This document shows positions 23,938 through 33,367 of a stretch of 49,991 nt of DNA, piece by piece. The stretch comes from Alphaproteobacteria bacterium (GTDB lineage: Bacteria > Pseudomonadota > Alphaproteobacteria > Reyranellales > Reyranellaceae): the NCBI GenBank assembly GCA_017307275.1, contig JAFKFK010000041.1:1-49991 (forward strand), given 5' to 3'. Position 1 is the stretch's first letter. The number at the start of each line of letters is the position of its first letter. Below the pieces are notes generated by a model, which made no database searches, was not told the DNA's origin, and was given only the letters and a program-made list of their open reading frames with translations. Both the position numbers and the translations under genes were made by a program.

Positions 23938-26900
23938 GAGGCGCTCCGGGAACGGCGGCCGGTGCTTGTGCAACCTTGCCGTAGTGACGGTGAATGACAC
24001 TGAAAACGACGGGGACGAACACCAACGTCGCAATCGTAGCAAAAATGAGGCCGCCGATGACGGCGCGACCGAGGGGCGCGTTCTGCTCGCCGCCCTCGCC
24101 GACGCCCAGCGCCATCGGAGTCATGCCGATGATCATAGCCAGCGCGGTCATCAGCACGGGGCGGAAGCGCACATAGCCCGCTTCGAGTGCCGCGGCCGTC
24201 GCGTCGCCCAGTTCGAGCAGCCGCTCGCGGGCAAAGGAGATGACCAGCACCGAGTTCGCCGTCGCCACGCCCATGCACATGATGGCGCCGGTGAGTGCAG
24301 GCACGGAGAGCGTGGTGTTGGTGGTGAACAGCATCCAGACAATGCCGGCGAGCGCTGCCGGAAGCGCCGTGATTATGACGAACGGGTCGCTCCATGACTG
24401 GAAGTTGACCACGATCAACAGGTAGATCAGCACGATCGCGCCCAGGAGGCCGAACAGCAGCCCGGAGAAGGCACTCTCCATCGTCTTGACCTGCCCCTGC
24501 AGCTTGACCGCCCGGATGCTCGGCGGCGCGTCCTTGGCCAGTTCGCTCAGGATCACCCTGATATCCGACGCGACGGCACCGAGGTCGCGGCCCTGCACGC
24601 CGGCGTAGATCTGCACCATGCTCTGCAGGTCGTACTGCGACACCACCGCATTCGCCGTGGCGCGGCGCACGTCGGCGATACCGCCCAGCACCTGCAGCGA
24701 CGACGCTGCAGGGGCCGCAATCGGCAAATTGGACAGGGCAGACAAGGAGTCCAGCCGATACTGCGGCGTCTGCATCACGATCGAATAGGAAACGCCGTTC
24801 GCCGGATTGAGCCAATAGGTCGGCGCCACCTGGCTCGACCCGGCAAGGTTGACGACCAGGGAGTTGGTGACGTCGCGCGTCGTGAGCCCGACATACTGCG
24901 CGCGCGTGCGGTCGATATCGACGGCAAAGACCGGGCTGGCGCGAGACTGCTGGATGCGGGCGTCAACGACACCGGGCACCTTGCGGATACGCGCCAGCAG
25001 CTTGTTGGCGTAGTCGAAGCCCGCGTTCAGATCGGATGTGCGCACCTGCACGTCGATCGGCGACGGCGCGCCGAAATTCAGGATCTGGCTGATGATATCG
25101 GCTGGCAGGAACGAGAAGGTGTAGCCCGGGAACATCTCGGGAAGCCGGCGCCGCAACTCGCGCACATAGTCCGCGGTCGGCCCGTGATTCTCGGTCAGCT
25201 TGATCTGGATATCGCCGTCCTGCGGGCCGATCGTGCCGGTATTGTTATAGGTCATGTTGATGCCGCTGACCGGCATGCCGATATTGTCGACCATCGTCTG
25301 GATCTCCTGCGGCGGGATGATCTGACGGATGGCCTTCTGGATCGCCACGAAGTCGTTGGCGCTTTCCTCGACACGAGTGCCCACGGGGCCACGCGCGTGC
25401 ATCAGGATCTGGCCGGAATCGACAGTCGGGAAGAAGTTGCGCCCGAGAAACGGCGCCAGCAGGAACGACGCCATCACGAACGCCATGAAGGCGCAGATGA
25501 ACACCGTGCGATGGCGCAACGCCATGCCCAGCAGGTCGTGATAGGCCGCGCGGAAACGCTCGAAGCGCACCTCGAAGCCGCGCTGGAACAGGACCAGCGG
25601 ATTGCGCGTCGGGGGCTTCTCGTGGCCATGCGTGTCGTGCGGCTTCAGCAGGTAGTTCGCCATCGTCGGCACCAGGGTGCGCGACAGGATGAACGAACAG
25701 ACCATCGCGAACATGACGGCCAGCGCCATGGGAACGAAGAGAAAGCGCGCCACGCCTTCGAGGAAGAACATCGGCACGAAGACGATGCAGATGCAGAGCA
25801 GCGACACGAACGCCGGCGTCACGATCTGGCGGGCGCCGTCCATGATCGCGGTCTCGACGTCCTTGCCCTGTTCGAGATGCCAGTTGATGTTCTCGATGGT
25901 CACCGTGGCGTCGTCGACCAGAATGCCGACCGCGAGCGCCAGCCCGCCCAGGGTCATGATGTTCAGCGTTTCGCCGGCCATCGACAGCAGTGCGATCGAC
26001 CCCAGGATGGCCAACGGAATCGACGTCGCAATGATGACCGTCGAACGCCAACTCCCCAGGAACAGCAGGATCATCAGGCTGGTCAGCACGGCCGCCAGCA
26101 CGGCCTCGAAGGCGACGCCAGTGATCGCGCCCTTCACGAACAGCGACTGGTCGCCGAGAAGGGCGATGGTGAGATTATCGGGCAGTGTCTTCTTGAGGTC
26201 CCCGACCCTCTCCTTGATGCCGTCGATGATGGCGAGCGTCGAGGTCGAGCCGTTCTTCAGGACCTGCAGCAGCACCGAGCGGCCACCATCGACATGAACG
26301 ATGTTGGTCTGGGGCGGATTGCCGTCGCGCACCTGCGCCACGTCGCGCAGATAGACCATGGCGCCATTGGCCGAAAAGACCGGCAGGTCGGCCAGGGCCT
26401 TGAAGTCGGTCGGCGCGTTGTTGAGCTGGATGGCGTATTCGTAGCTGCCGATCTTCTGCGTGCCGACCGGCGTCAGCAGGTTCTGCGCGGCGAGCGCATT
26501 GGCCACGTCGTTGGCCGACAGGCCGCGCGACTGCATGGCCGCAGGATCGAGGTCGATCTGGATCTGGCGGAACTTGCCGCCGAAGGGGAACGGGATCGCG
26601 GCACCCGGCACGGTGACCAGCGGTACGCGCACCGTGTTGATGGCGAGATCGAACACCGCCTGTTCCGACATGCCCTTGCCGGAAAGGGCGAGCTGGATGA
26701 TCGGCACCGTCGAGGCGTTGTAGTTCAGGATCAACGGCGGCGTGATGTTGGGCGGCATCTGCTTCAGCACGGTCTGCGAGATGGCGGTGACCTGTGCGTT
26801 GGCCGTGCGGATGTCCGTGCCCGGCTGGAAGAAGATCTTCACGATGCCGACGCCGGTGTAGGACGTGCCCTCGATATGCTCGATGTCGTTGACGGTGGTG

Positions 26901-27118
26901 GTCAGCGCCCGCTGGAAATTCAGCATGACGCGACCCGACATCTGGTCGGGCGGCAGGCCGGTGTACTGCCAGACGACGGCGATCACCGGGATGCGGATCT
27001 CGGGGAAGATGTCGGTCGGGGTCCGCATTGCCGCCAGCGGACCGACAATCAGAATGAGCAGCGCCAGGACAACGAACGTATAGGGCCGCTTCAGCGCGAC
27101 CCGGACCAGAGCCAGCAT
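23927..27118 (-). CDS. RND efflux pump, inner-membrane transporter
   Basis: A 1063-residue protein of normal RND length, started at the ATG at 27118 (LALVRVALKRPYTFVVLALL, the first helix). The proton-relay pair is visible in GILVDDATVTIENI. The large periplasmic loops, the mid-protein helix block and a second repeat ending GRAVIGGLIFATIATLVFVPVVF are all present. By recalled family patterns it is closer to the MdtB/MexW-like subgroup than to metal exporters. It expels drugs or other hydrophobic or anionic compounds with the adaptor at 22759-23937. The two genes overlap. No TolC-like gene or local regulator is in the window. Confidence 0.93.
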   Translation of the reverse strand: MLALVRVALKRPYTFVVLALLILIVGPLAAMRTPTDIFPEIRIPVIAVVWQYTGLPPDQMSGRVMLNFQRALTTTVNDIEHIEGTSYTGVGIVKIFFQPGTDIRTANAQVTAISQTVLKQMPPNITPPLILNYNASTVPIIQLALSGKGMSEQAVFDLAINTVRVPLVTVPGAAIPFPFGGKFRQIQIDLDPAAMQSRGLSANDVANALAAQNLLTPVGTQKIGSYEYAIQLNNAPTDFKALADLPVFSANGAMVYLRDVAQVRDGNPPQTNIVHVDGGRSVLLQVLKNGSTSTLAIIDGIKERVGDLKKTLPDNLTIALLGDQSLFVKGAITGVAFEAVLAAVLTSLMILLFLGSWRSTVIIATSIPLAILGSIALLSMAGETLNIMTLGGLALAVGILVDDATVTIENINWHLEQGKDVETAIMDGARQIVTPAFVSLLCICIVFVPMFFLEGVARFLFVPMALAVMFAMVCSFILSRTLVPTMANYLLKPHDTHGHEKPPTRNPLVLFQRGFEVRFERFRAAYHDLLGMALRHRTVFICAFMAFVMASFLLAPFLGRNFFPTVDSGQILMHARGPVGTRVEESANDFVAIQKAIRQIIPPQEIQTMVDNIGMPVSGINMTYNNTGTIGPQDGDIQIKLTENHGPTADYVRELRRRLPEMFPGYTFSFLPADIISQILNFGAPSPIDVQVRTSDLNAGFDYANKLLARIRKVPGVVDARIQQSRASPVFAVDIDRTRAQYVGLTTRDVTNSLVVNLAGSSQVAPTYWLNPANGVSYSIVMQTPQYRLDSLSALSNLPIAAPAASSLQVLGGIADVRRATANAVVSQYDLQSMVQIYAGVQGRDLGAVASDIRVILSELAKDAPPSIRAVKLQGQVKTMESAFSGLLFGLLGAIVLIYLLIVVNFQSWSDPFVIITALPAALAGIVWMLFTTNTTLSVPALTGAIMCMGVATANSVLVISFARERLLELGDATAAALEAGYVRFRPVLMTALAMIIGMTPMALGVGEGGEQNAPLGRAVIGGLIFATIATLVFVPVVFSVIHRHYGKVAQAPAAVPGAPHVA

Positions 27119-27282
27119 CTTGGCGTTACTTCCACAAAAATTGAGCCGCCGGCTCCCCAGCAACGGCGACCGCCTATCGGAACATGACCTTGCAATCCTG
27201 TCGAGACGAGATTGCTCCTGCCAATCGCATGGCGGTGCGCTACGCTCACAATGACGAGATTAAGACACAGGGACCGGGGGAA

Positions 27283-28878
27283 ATGACCGAGTACGACTAC
27301 ATCATCGTTGGCGCAGGGTCGGCGGGCGGCGCGCTCGCGGCCCGTCTGTCGGAGACGGCAACGAACAAGATCCTCCTGCTGGAAGCAGGCGCCGCCAGCC
27401 ACCCCTATGCCCGGATGCCCCTCTCCTTCGGCCTGCTGATCGACAATCCGGCAGCCAACTGGCTCTACCAGTCGGAGCCCGAGGCCAACACGGCCAATCG
27501 GACCATTCCCGTGCCGCGCGGAAAGCTCCTGGGCGGCTCCAGCTCGATCAATGGCCTGGTCTGGGTGCGCGGCCAGCCGCTCGACTTCGACACCTGGGCG
27601 CAGATGGGCTGCCGCGGCTGGAGCTGGCGCGACGTCGCGCCGGTCTTCACCCGCATCGAGAACTTCGTCGATGGCGACGGCTCCAACGGCCGCGGCACGC
27701 AGGGCCCGCTCAAGGTCTCGACCGTGCCCGACCAGAATCCGCTCTACGACGCCCTGTTCAACGCGTCGAAAGCAGCCGGCTTCAAGACCAACCCGGACTA
27801 CAACAGCGAAGACCAGGAAGGCGTCGTGAAGACGCAGACCTCGATCTACAAGGGCCGGCGCATGAGCGTCGCCCATTGCTACATCGAGCCGGCGATGAAG
27901 CGGCCGAACCTGCACGTCGTCACCAACGCCCACACGATGCGCGTCCTGCTCGACGGCAAGCGCTGCGTCGGCGTCGAGTACGAGAAGGACGGCAAGCTCG
28001 TCCAAGCCCGCGCCAAGGAAACGATTCTCTCGGCTGGCGGTGTCGCCAGCCCGCAAATCCTCGAACTCTCCGGCATCGGCCAACCCGAACTGCTGAGGAA
28101 CCACGGCATCGAGGTGAAGCACGAGCTCAAGGCCGTGGGCGAGAATTTCCGCGACCATATCAATGCCCGCATCATCTGGCGCTTGAAGGTCGCCAACGTT
28201 TCCTACAACCACATGGCGCGTGGCCTCGGCGCCGTCACGCAGATGATGAAGTACCTCGCCACCGGCGGCGGCTTCATGAGCCTGCCGTCGGCGCCCCTCC
28301 TCGCCTTCCTGAAGACGCGGCCGGAACTCGAAACGCCCGACGTGCAGATGCACCTCGTGCCCTACTCCATCAAGGACCCGAAGACCCGCAAGCTGCAGGA
28401 CTTCCCCTCGATGACCATCGCCTGCTACCAGCTCCGGCCCGAGAGCCTGGGCTCGATCCACATCAAGTCGCCCGATCCAAAGGCGCATCCGGCGATCCGC
28501 TTCAACTTCCTGGCCGACAAGATCGACCAGGATGCGATGGTCGCGGGCTTCCGTATGATGCGGAAGATCGTCGATGCCGCGCCGATGGATGCCTATCGCG
28601 ACGCCGAGTATTCGCCTGGTGCTTCGGTGAAGAGCGACGAAGAGATCCTGACCTGGATCCGTAACAACTCGCAGACCGCCTATCATCCGATCGGCACCTG
28701 CCGCATGGGTCCGCAGGGCCCCGGCACTGTCGTCGACGACAAGCTCAAGGTTCATGGTCTCGAAGGGTTGCGCGTGGCCGACGCGTCGATCTTCCCGACC
28801 ATGCCCTCGGGCAACACCAACGCGCCCTCGATCATGGTCGGCGAGAAGATGGCCGATATCCTGAAGGCGGCGGCCTAG
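27283..28878 (+). CDS. GMC-family FAD oxidoreductase (choline/alcohol dehydrogenase-like)
   Basis: A 531-residue flavoprotein. The FAD-binding motif is IIVGAGSAGGALAARLSE near the start, the GMC signature includes GGSSSINGLVWVRGQ, and SAGGVASPQILELSGIG is the second signature. The catalytic pair is H468 (YHPIGTCRMG) and N511 or N513 (SGNTNAP), close to choline oxidase H466/N510. GGGGGAA precedes the ATG at 27283; upstream in-frame codons lack family similarity. It oxidises an alcohol to an aldehyde, most likely passing electrons to quinones or cytochromes as in BetA/AlkJ. It is divergent from the RND operon and overlaps the thioesterase gene tail to tail by 4 bases. Confidence 0.93.
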   Translation: MTEYDYIIVGAGSAGGALAARLSETATNKILLLEAGAASHPYARMPLSFGLLIDNPAANWLYQSEPEANTANRTIPVPRGKLLGGSSSINGLVWVRGQPLDFDTWAQMGCRGWSWRDVAPVFTRIENFVDGDGSNGRGTQGPLKVSTVPDQNPLYDALFNASKAAGFKTNPDYNSEDQEGVVKTQTSIYKGRRMSVAHCYIEPAMKRPNLHVVTNAHTMRVLLDGKRCVGVEYEKDGKLVQARAKETILSAGGVASPQILELSGIGQPELLRNHGIEVKHELKAVGENFRDHINARIIWRLKVANVSYNHMARGLGAVTQMMKYLATGGGFMSLPSAPLLAFLKTRPELETPDVQMHLVPYSIKDPKTRKLQDFPSMTIACYQLRPESLGSIHIKSPDPKAHPAIRFNFLADKIDQDAMVAGFRMMRKIVDAAPMDAYRDAEYSPGASVKSDEEILTWIRNNSQTAYHPIGTCRMGPQGPGTVVDDKLKVHGLEGLRVADASIFPTMPSGNTNAPSIMVGEKMADILKAAA

Positions 28879-29294
28879 CCGCCGAGCTTCTTCCGGACGT
28901 CGTCGGGGATCGGCACCGATTTCAACGAGCGCGCATCGCCGTCCTTGCGCGCCCAGATACGCGTCTCGGTGCCTTCGGCCGCGACGGCACCCGAGGCGTC
29001 GCGGAACAGGTGGCTGATGGTGAAGGAGCTGGTGCCGAAGCGCGACACATGGCTCTCCATGACGAGCTTCTCGCCATGCTGCGACGGCCGGCGGAAGGAG
29101 CACTCCGCTTTGACGAGCGGCGTCCCTTCCTTCCATTGCCCGCTCGTGATGTCGTCCCGCTTGAGGCCCGCCGCGAGGAACAGCCGGTAGGTCGCCTGAT
29201 CGCACCAGCGGAAGTACGACGGGTAATAGACGATGCCGGCAGGGTCGCAGTCGCCCCATTCGACGGTGATCTCGTGTCGGCTGGTGAGCGGCAT
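28875..29294 (-). CDS. 4-hydroxybenzoyl-CoA thioesterase-type hotdog hydrolase
   Basis: A 139-residue hotdog-fold thioesterase. The signature VEWGDCDPAGIVYYPSYFRW is that of the 4HBT family, with D17 as the catalytic Asp. It cleaves an acyl- or aryl-CoA. It is the last gene of the leftward DTW-iorA-iorB-thioesterase operon, four bases after a second thioesterase gene, so the CoA product of the oxidoreductase is a plausible substrate (inference). Its 3' end overlaps that of the convergent GMC gene. Confidence 0.9.
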   Translation of the reverse strand: MPLTSRHEITVEWGDCDPAGIVYYPSYFRWCDQATYRLFLAAGLKRDDITSGQWKEGTPLVKAECSFRRPSQHGEKLVMESHVSRFGTSSFTISHLFRDASGAVAAEGTETRIWARKDGDARSLKSVPIPDDVRKKLGG

Positions 29295-29298
29295 GGCG

Positions 29299-29700
29299 TC
29301 AGACCACCACCGGCTTGCCGCTGATCAGGGCCGTGCCGGTCATGGCCGCGACCAGCTTGCCGTCGGCGCGCACGACATCGATGCGGTAGTTGGAAGCCTT
29401 GCTGGAACGCGAAATCTCGACGGCCGTCGCCGTCAGCACGTCGCCGGAACGCGCGGCCATGCTGTAGATCATGTGGGCGTCGATGCTGCCCGAGACCACG
29501 CCCTGCGAATTGCAGGCATAGCCGAAGGCGGCGTCCGCGAGGGTGAAGGTCAAGCCACCGTGACCGACGCCGTTGAAGTTCAGATGGCGCTCTTCGAGAG
29601 TGACGCGCGTCACCGCCCGGCCGAGCGACGCTTCGACCAGCTCGATGCCGAGGCCGCGGGCGAACGTGTCGCGCCGCGCGAGAGCCGCAACATCGATCAC
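29299..29700 (-). CDS. PaaI-family hotdog thioesterase (GTG start)
   Basis: A 133-residue PaaI-type thioesterase with the motif NFNGVGHGGLTFTLADAAFG (H47, D56). PaaI enzymes hydrolyse phenylacetyl-CoA and hydroxylated derivatives, rescuing CoA. It starts with GTG in a GTGA overlap with the stop of iorB, so translation is coupled; the nearest ATG is out of frame. The pairing with an indolepyruvate-type oxidoreductase, which makes aryl-acetyl-CoA, gives it an obvious substrate class. It has no signal peptide and shares the operon with another hotdog enzyme. Confidence 0.9.
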   Translation of the reverse strand: MIDVAALARRDTFARGLGIELVEASLGRAVTRVTLEERHLNFNGVGHGGLTFTLADAAFGYACNSQGVVSGSIDAHMIYSMAARSGDVLTATAVEISRSSKASNYRIDVVRADGKLVAAMTGTALISGKPVVV

Positions 29701-31202
29701 TCGGCGGCCTGCCGGAGCGGTGGACTGGCCGATGCGATGGCTGCCAAGGTTTTCGACAAGGTCTCTCCTTCGGGATCGGCAAGTGCTGCCACCCTAGCAT
29801 TGGCGACGGCGTCGGCTGCGGTTCTCGGCGCCATGCGGCCGGCCAACGCAGGAGCGATCACCTCGTCGGAGATGCGGCGATAATTGCCCAGCCCGCGCTT
29901 ATAGGTGTCGCCATAGCCCTTGATAAGCCGCGCCAGCTCCGCGATCTCGCGCGCCAGATCGACGCCGAGCCGTGAGGCGGCACGAATCTGTTCCAGCCAG
30001 CGTTCGATCTCGGCCTGCTCTTCGACGTAGCGAAAAGTACGCGGGCGCCACCAGCGCAAGCCAGCGACCAGACGCAGGCGGGCGAAGCCCAGGATGGTCG
30101 TCGTGCGCACATGCATGGAGAAATAGCTCTTCCCCAGCCGGCCGGTGCGTTCACCCCAGGCGAGCAAACGACGTGCGAGGCCCGGTGGCAGCACCGCGGC
30201 GATCTCTTCGATGCCCGGCTTGAAATGCTCCGTGATCGCGAGCGGTTCGTGGTCCTTGGCGCGTACTTCGGACCGAACCCGCGCCACCCGCTCCGCCGAC
30301 GTCTTGGCCTGGGCAACCCGAATCACATCCTCGAACGACATGCGTACCGCGAGATGCCGCGCCGTCTCACGCAGGAGATCGGCCGAACCCAATGCGTGGA
30401 TCGTGTCCAGTCGGTCGAGATAGAGCGTCGCGTACTTCCGATCCTGATAACCCGTGAGGCGGCGAATCCCCTCCTCCACGATGTCGAGGCTCGATGCCGG
30501 ATAGGTCCGGCGCGCCCGCTCGATCAGGTCTTCGACGCCCTGTGCCGCAGCCTGCCGCTTGCGATGCTCGCGCACCGCCTGCTCCAGTTCGCCGCGCGCA
30601 TGGCCGCGCCCGAAGGCAAAGGCGGCGAGATTGGTGTCGACCGACTTGCCGGCATGGCGGATCGCCGCCTCGAAGGCGCTGTCGGCGACCGGCACTTTGC
30701 CTGACCCAGCCAGCGCGCCCAACAGGACGGCGTTGATCACGCCCCCCGACTCTTCGGCCGCCTGATCCATGTCGAAGAGGATCTGTTCCTTGCTGCGTTC
30801 CTTCACCGCGCGCAGCAGCCGGCCGACATCGAAACTGCCATCGCCCATCGCCATGCGCTCGCCAATCGCCAATACGCGATGAGTCGAAGCAATCAGGGTC
30901 GTGCGATCCGGCGTCACGAAGCCGTTGAAGATCATGCGGCCAGCTTCCAGAAGCTCGGTCGCCAGTGCCACGTCGACTTCGCCGATGGCCGGATTGAGCG
31001 CCAGTACCGAAGCGGACGGCCCCCTTCCCGGCATCACTTCGAGATAGTAGGTCGTGGCGCCCGTGCGCTGCGCGACGCCCGGAATCTGGGTCGCCTGAAC
31101 GCCCAGCCCCTGGCTTTGCGCCGCCGTGACGATCCAGTCGCACAGCACGCCGCCACCGTCGCCCCCCAGGGCGCCAATCAGGATCGTAACGGGCTTAGGC
31201 AC
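29697..31202 (-). CDS. iorB: Indolepyruvate oxidoreductase subunit beta (extended form, GTG start)
   Basis: A 501-residue protein. Residues about 1-190 are the 2-oxoacid:acceptor oxidoreductase gamma-type domain (TILIGALGGDGGGVLCDWIV, QIPGVAQRTGATTYYLE). The rest is a helical extension with many basic residues, making it far longer than archaeal IorB (about 200 residues). This extended version is common in Proteobacteria. It works with IorA to convert an aryl-pyruvate plus CoA to aryl-acetyl-CoA, CO2 and reduced acceptor. It starts with GTG, overlapping iorA by 8 bases, and overlaps the PaaI gene by 4. Which 2-oxoacid is used is not readable. Confidence 0.9.
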   Translation of the reverse strand: MPKPVTILIGALGGDGGGVLCDWIVTAAQSQGLGVQATQIPGVAQRTGATTYYLEVMPGRGPSASVLALNPAIGEVDVALATELLEAGRMIFNGFVTPDRTTLIASTHRVLAIGERMAMGDGSFDVGRLLRAVKERSKEQILFDMDQAAEESGGVINAVLLGALAGSGKVPVADSAFEAAIRHAGKSVDTNLAAFAFGRGHARGELEQAVREHRKRQAAAQGVEDLIERARRTYPASSLDIVEEGIRRLTGYQDRKYATLYLDRLDTIHALGSADLLRETARHLAVRMSFEDVIRVAQAKTSAERVARVRSEVRAKDHEPLAITEHFKPGIEEIAAVLPPGLARRLLAWGERTGRLGKSYFSMHVRTTTILGFARLRLVAGLRWWRPRTFRYVEEQAEIERWLEQIRAASRLGVDLAREIAELARLIKGYGDTYKRGLGNYRRISDEVIAPALAGRMAPRTAADAVANARVAALADPEGETLSKTLAAIASASPPLRQAAE

Positions 31203-33351
31203 TCGCCATCGCTCCGATGACGGTCGACCGGATGCGCCACTTCAGACGGTCCCACCAGGTGGCATTCTGCACGATCTCCGCCTTGTAGAAGGACGGGCAG
31301 AGGACGGCCGCGTCCGCCACTTCACCGCAGAGGCCGCAACCCACACAGCCGTTGTTGACGCTGGCCACGGGGTCCGTGCGCAGCGGGTCGGGGCTCGGTT
31401 TCACGACCAGCGACGGACAACCCGAGAGTCGGATGCAGGAGTGATCGCCAGTGCAGACCTCGTCGTCGACGCCATAGCGCGTGCGGATGACGCGCTCGCC
31501 GCGCTTGAGCTGGGCAGCAATCTGCGGACGGATGCGGCGCTGTCGGGCAAGTTGGCATTCGCCATCGGCGACAATGACCTTGAGGCCTTTGTCGTCCGTG
31601 CTCATCGCCTCGCGCAGGGTCTTGAGCATGGTGCCGACATTGTACGTCCGGATGGTTCGCAGCCAGCCGACGCCCATCGCCTTCAGGGTGGCAGCGATGT
31701 CCGAGGTCGTCTCGCCATCACGGCGGTTGCCCGAGGTGTTGGGAATGAACTGCGCGCCGGTCGCCGAGGTGTAACCGTTCTGCATGATGACCAGCACGCG
31801 GTCGCCGCGATTGAACATCGAAGAGGCCACGCCGCTTAGCAGGCCATTGTGCCAGAAGCCGCCGTCGCCCATCACCGAGATGGTGCGCTTCTGCATCACC
31901 GGCGCCACGGCACCTGCGGCGGCCAGCGACATGCCGAAACCCAGGATCGAGTTACCGAGATTGAATGGCGCAAGGGTCGCAAAGGAATGGCAGCCGATGT
32001 CGCTCGATATGTGGACCTTGCCGACTTCGCGTTCGAGCAGCTTGATGGCCGAAAAGACCGGCCGTTCCGGGCAGCCGACGCAGAAGCCGGGTGGCCGGAG
32101 CGGCAACGGTCCGCCCAGCAGACGTTGCGCCTCGGCGCGGCCGGCGCGCGCGGCCTCGAAGCGCTCGCGCGGCTTGCTGAGATCGATATCGTTGGCCGAC
32201 TGCGCGAAGAATTTCAGCAGCCCGTCCGTCACCACCTCGGCCGTGTATTCACCGGCCATCGGCAGGACGTCCTTGCCGTAGATCTTGGTGTCGATGTCGC
32301 GCTTGCGCAGGAGGGCGTGGATCGCCTGCTCGATATAGTCGGGCGCGCCCTCCTCGACGATCAGCACGGCGCGCTTGCCCTTGCAGAAATCGGCAATCTG
32401 GTCGGGCACCAGCGGATGCGTGACGTTCAGCACCAGAGTCGGGATCTTGCCCTCGACCTCCAGACGGTCGAGGCCGCGCACCAGCACGTTCGTGATGCCG
32501 CCCTGGACGATGATGCCGAGATCGGAACGCTCGCCGGCCAGGAACTCGTTCAACCCATGTTCGACGATGAAGCGCTCGGCGGCCGGCTGGCGCACCTCGA
32601 CCTTCACCTTCTCGTGCACATAGGTCGAGGGCGGATGGGAAATGCGGTCGTAGTTGTGCAGCGCCGGATTGGCGAGGCGATGGTTGCGCGAGATCGCCGG
32701 CGGCTTGTTGTCCTTGGCGACGAACTCGCCGGTGACGTGACAGGCGCGGATGCGCAGTTCCATCATCACCGGCGTGTTGGTGGCTTCCGAAAGCTCGAAG
32801 GCCTTCTCCGTGCAGCGCACGATGGTCGGCAGCGACGGCCGTGGATCCATCAGCCAGACCGAGGACTTCAGCGCATAGGCCTGCGTGCGCTCCTGGATGA
32901 CCGAAGCGCCCTCGCCATAGTCTTCACCGACCACGATCAATGCGCCGCCAATCACACCGGGCGAAGCAAGGTTGGAGAGCGCATCGGCCGCCACATTCGT
33001 GCCGACGATGGATTTCCAGGTGACGCAACCGCGGATCGGATAGTTGATCGACGCGCCGAGCAGCGCCGCCGCCGAGGACTCGTTGGTGCAGGTCTCGAGA
33101 TGGACGCCGAGTTCGTCGAGCAGGTCCTGCGATTCGACCAGCACGTCGACGAGATGCGAGACCGGCGCGCCCTGATAGCCGCCGACATAGGCAACGCCCG
33201 ACTGGAGGATCGCCTTGGTGACGGCCAGGATACCTTCGCCGCGGAAGACTTCGCCCTCGCCCAATCGCAGCGCCCGGACTTCCTCGGTGAAGGAGCGCTC
33301 CGGATTGGTGCGCTGGGAAACGGGAAGCTGGGCTGCCGGCTGGTCGAGCAT
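31195..33351 (-). CDS. iorA: Indolepyruvate oxidoreductase subunit alpha (thiamine diphosphate, Fe-S)
   Basis: A 718-residue protein. The N-terminal pyrimidine-binding domain (about 30-250, with GYQGAPVSHLVDVL) is followed by a connecting domain with CVGCPER at 424-430. The thiamine diphosphate domain has GDGGFWHNG at 495-503 and N525. The C-terminus holds Fe-S cysteines: C633, C639, C645 and C669, C672, C675, C685. It decarboxylates 2-oxoacids (aryl-pyruvates) to acyl-CoA using ferredoxin-type acceptors. The start at 33351 lies 17 bases after the DTW gene and lacks a clear ribosome site. In-frame sequence upstream is not family-like, so this start is preferred. Confidence 0.92.
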   Translation of the reverse strand: MLDQPAAQLPVSQRTNPERSFTEEVRALRLGEGEVFRGEGILAVTKAILQSGVAYVGGYQGAPVSHLVDVLVESQDLLDELGVHLETCTNESSAAALLGASINYPIRGCVTWKSIVGTNVAADALSNLASPGVIGGALIVVGEDYGEGASVIQERTQAYALKSSVWLMDPRPSLPTIVRCTEKAFELSEATNTPVMMELRIRACHVTGEFVAKDNKPPAISRNHRLANPALHNYDRISHPPSTYVHEKVKVEVRQPAAERFIVEHGLNEFLAGERSDLGIIVQGGITNVLVRGLDRLEVEGKIPTLVLNVTHPLVPDQIADFCKGKRAVLIVEEGAPDYIEQAIHALLRKRDIDTKIYGKDVLPMAGEYTAEVVTDGLLKFFAQSANDIDLSKPRERFEAARAGRAEAQRLLGGPLPLRPPGFCVGCPERPVFSAIKLLEREVGKVHISSDIGCHSFATLAPFNLGNSILGFGMSLAAAGAVAPVMQKRTISVMGDGGFWHNGLLSGVASSMFNRGDRVLVIMQNGYTSATGAQFIPNTSGNRRDGETTSDIAATLKAMGVGWLRTIRTYNVGTMLKTLREAMSTDDKGLKVIVADGECQLARQRRIRPQIAAQLKRGERVIRTRYGVDDEVCTGDHSCIRLSGCPSLVVKPSPDPLRTDPVASVNNGCVGCGLCGEVADAAVLCPSFYKAEIVQNATWWDRLKWRIRSTVIGAMASA

Positions 33352-33367
33352 GGAGGGAGTATAGGGG

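Noticed and set aside
25184..27187. A 667-residue plus-strand frame opposite the RND pump
   Set aside because: Composition is typical of reverse-complement shadow (Arg, His, Gln rich); the RND gene is certain.
27091..29259. A 722-residue minus-strand frame opposite the GMC gene
   Set aside because: The GMC oxidoreductase has all its motifs on the plus strand.
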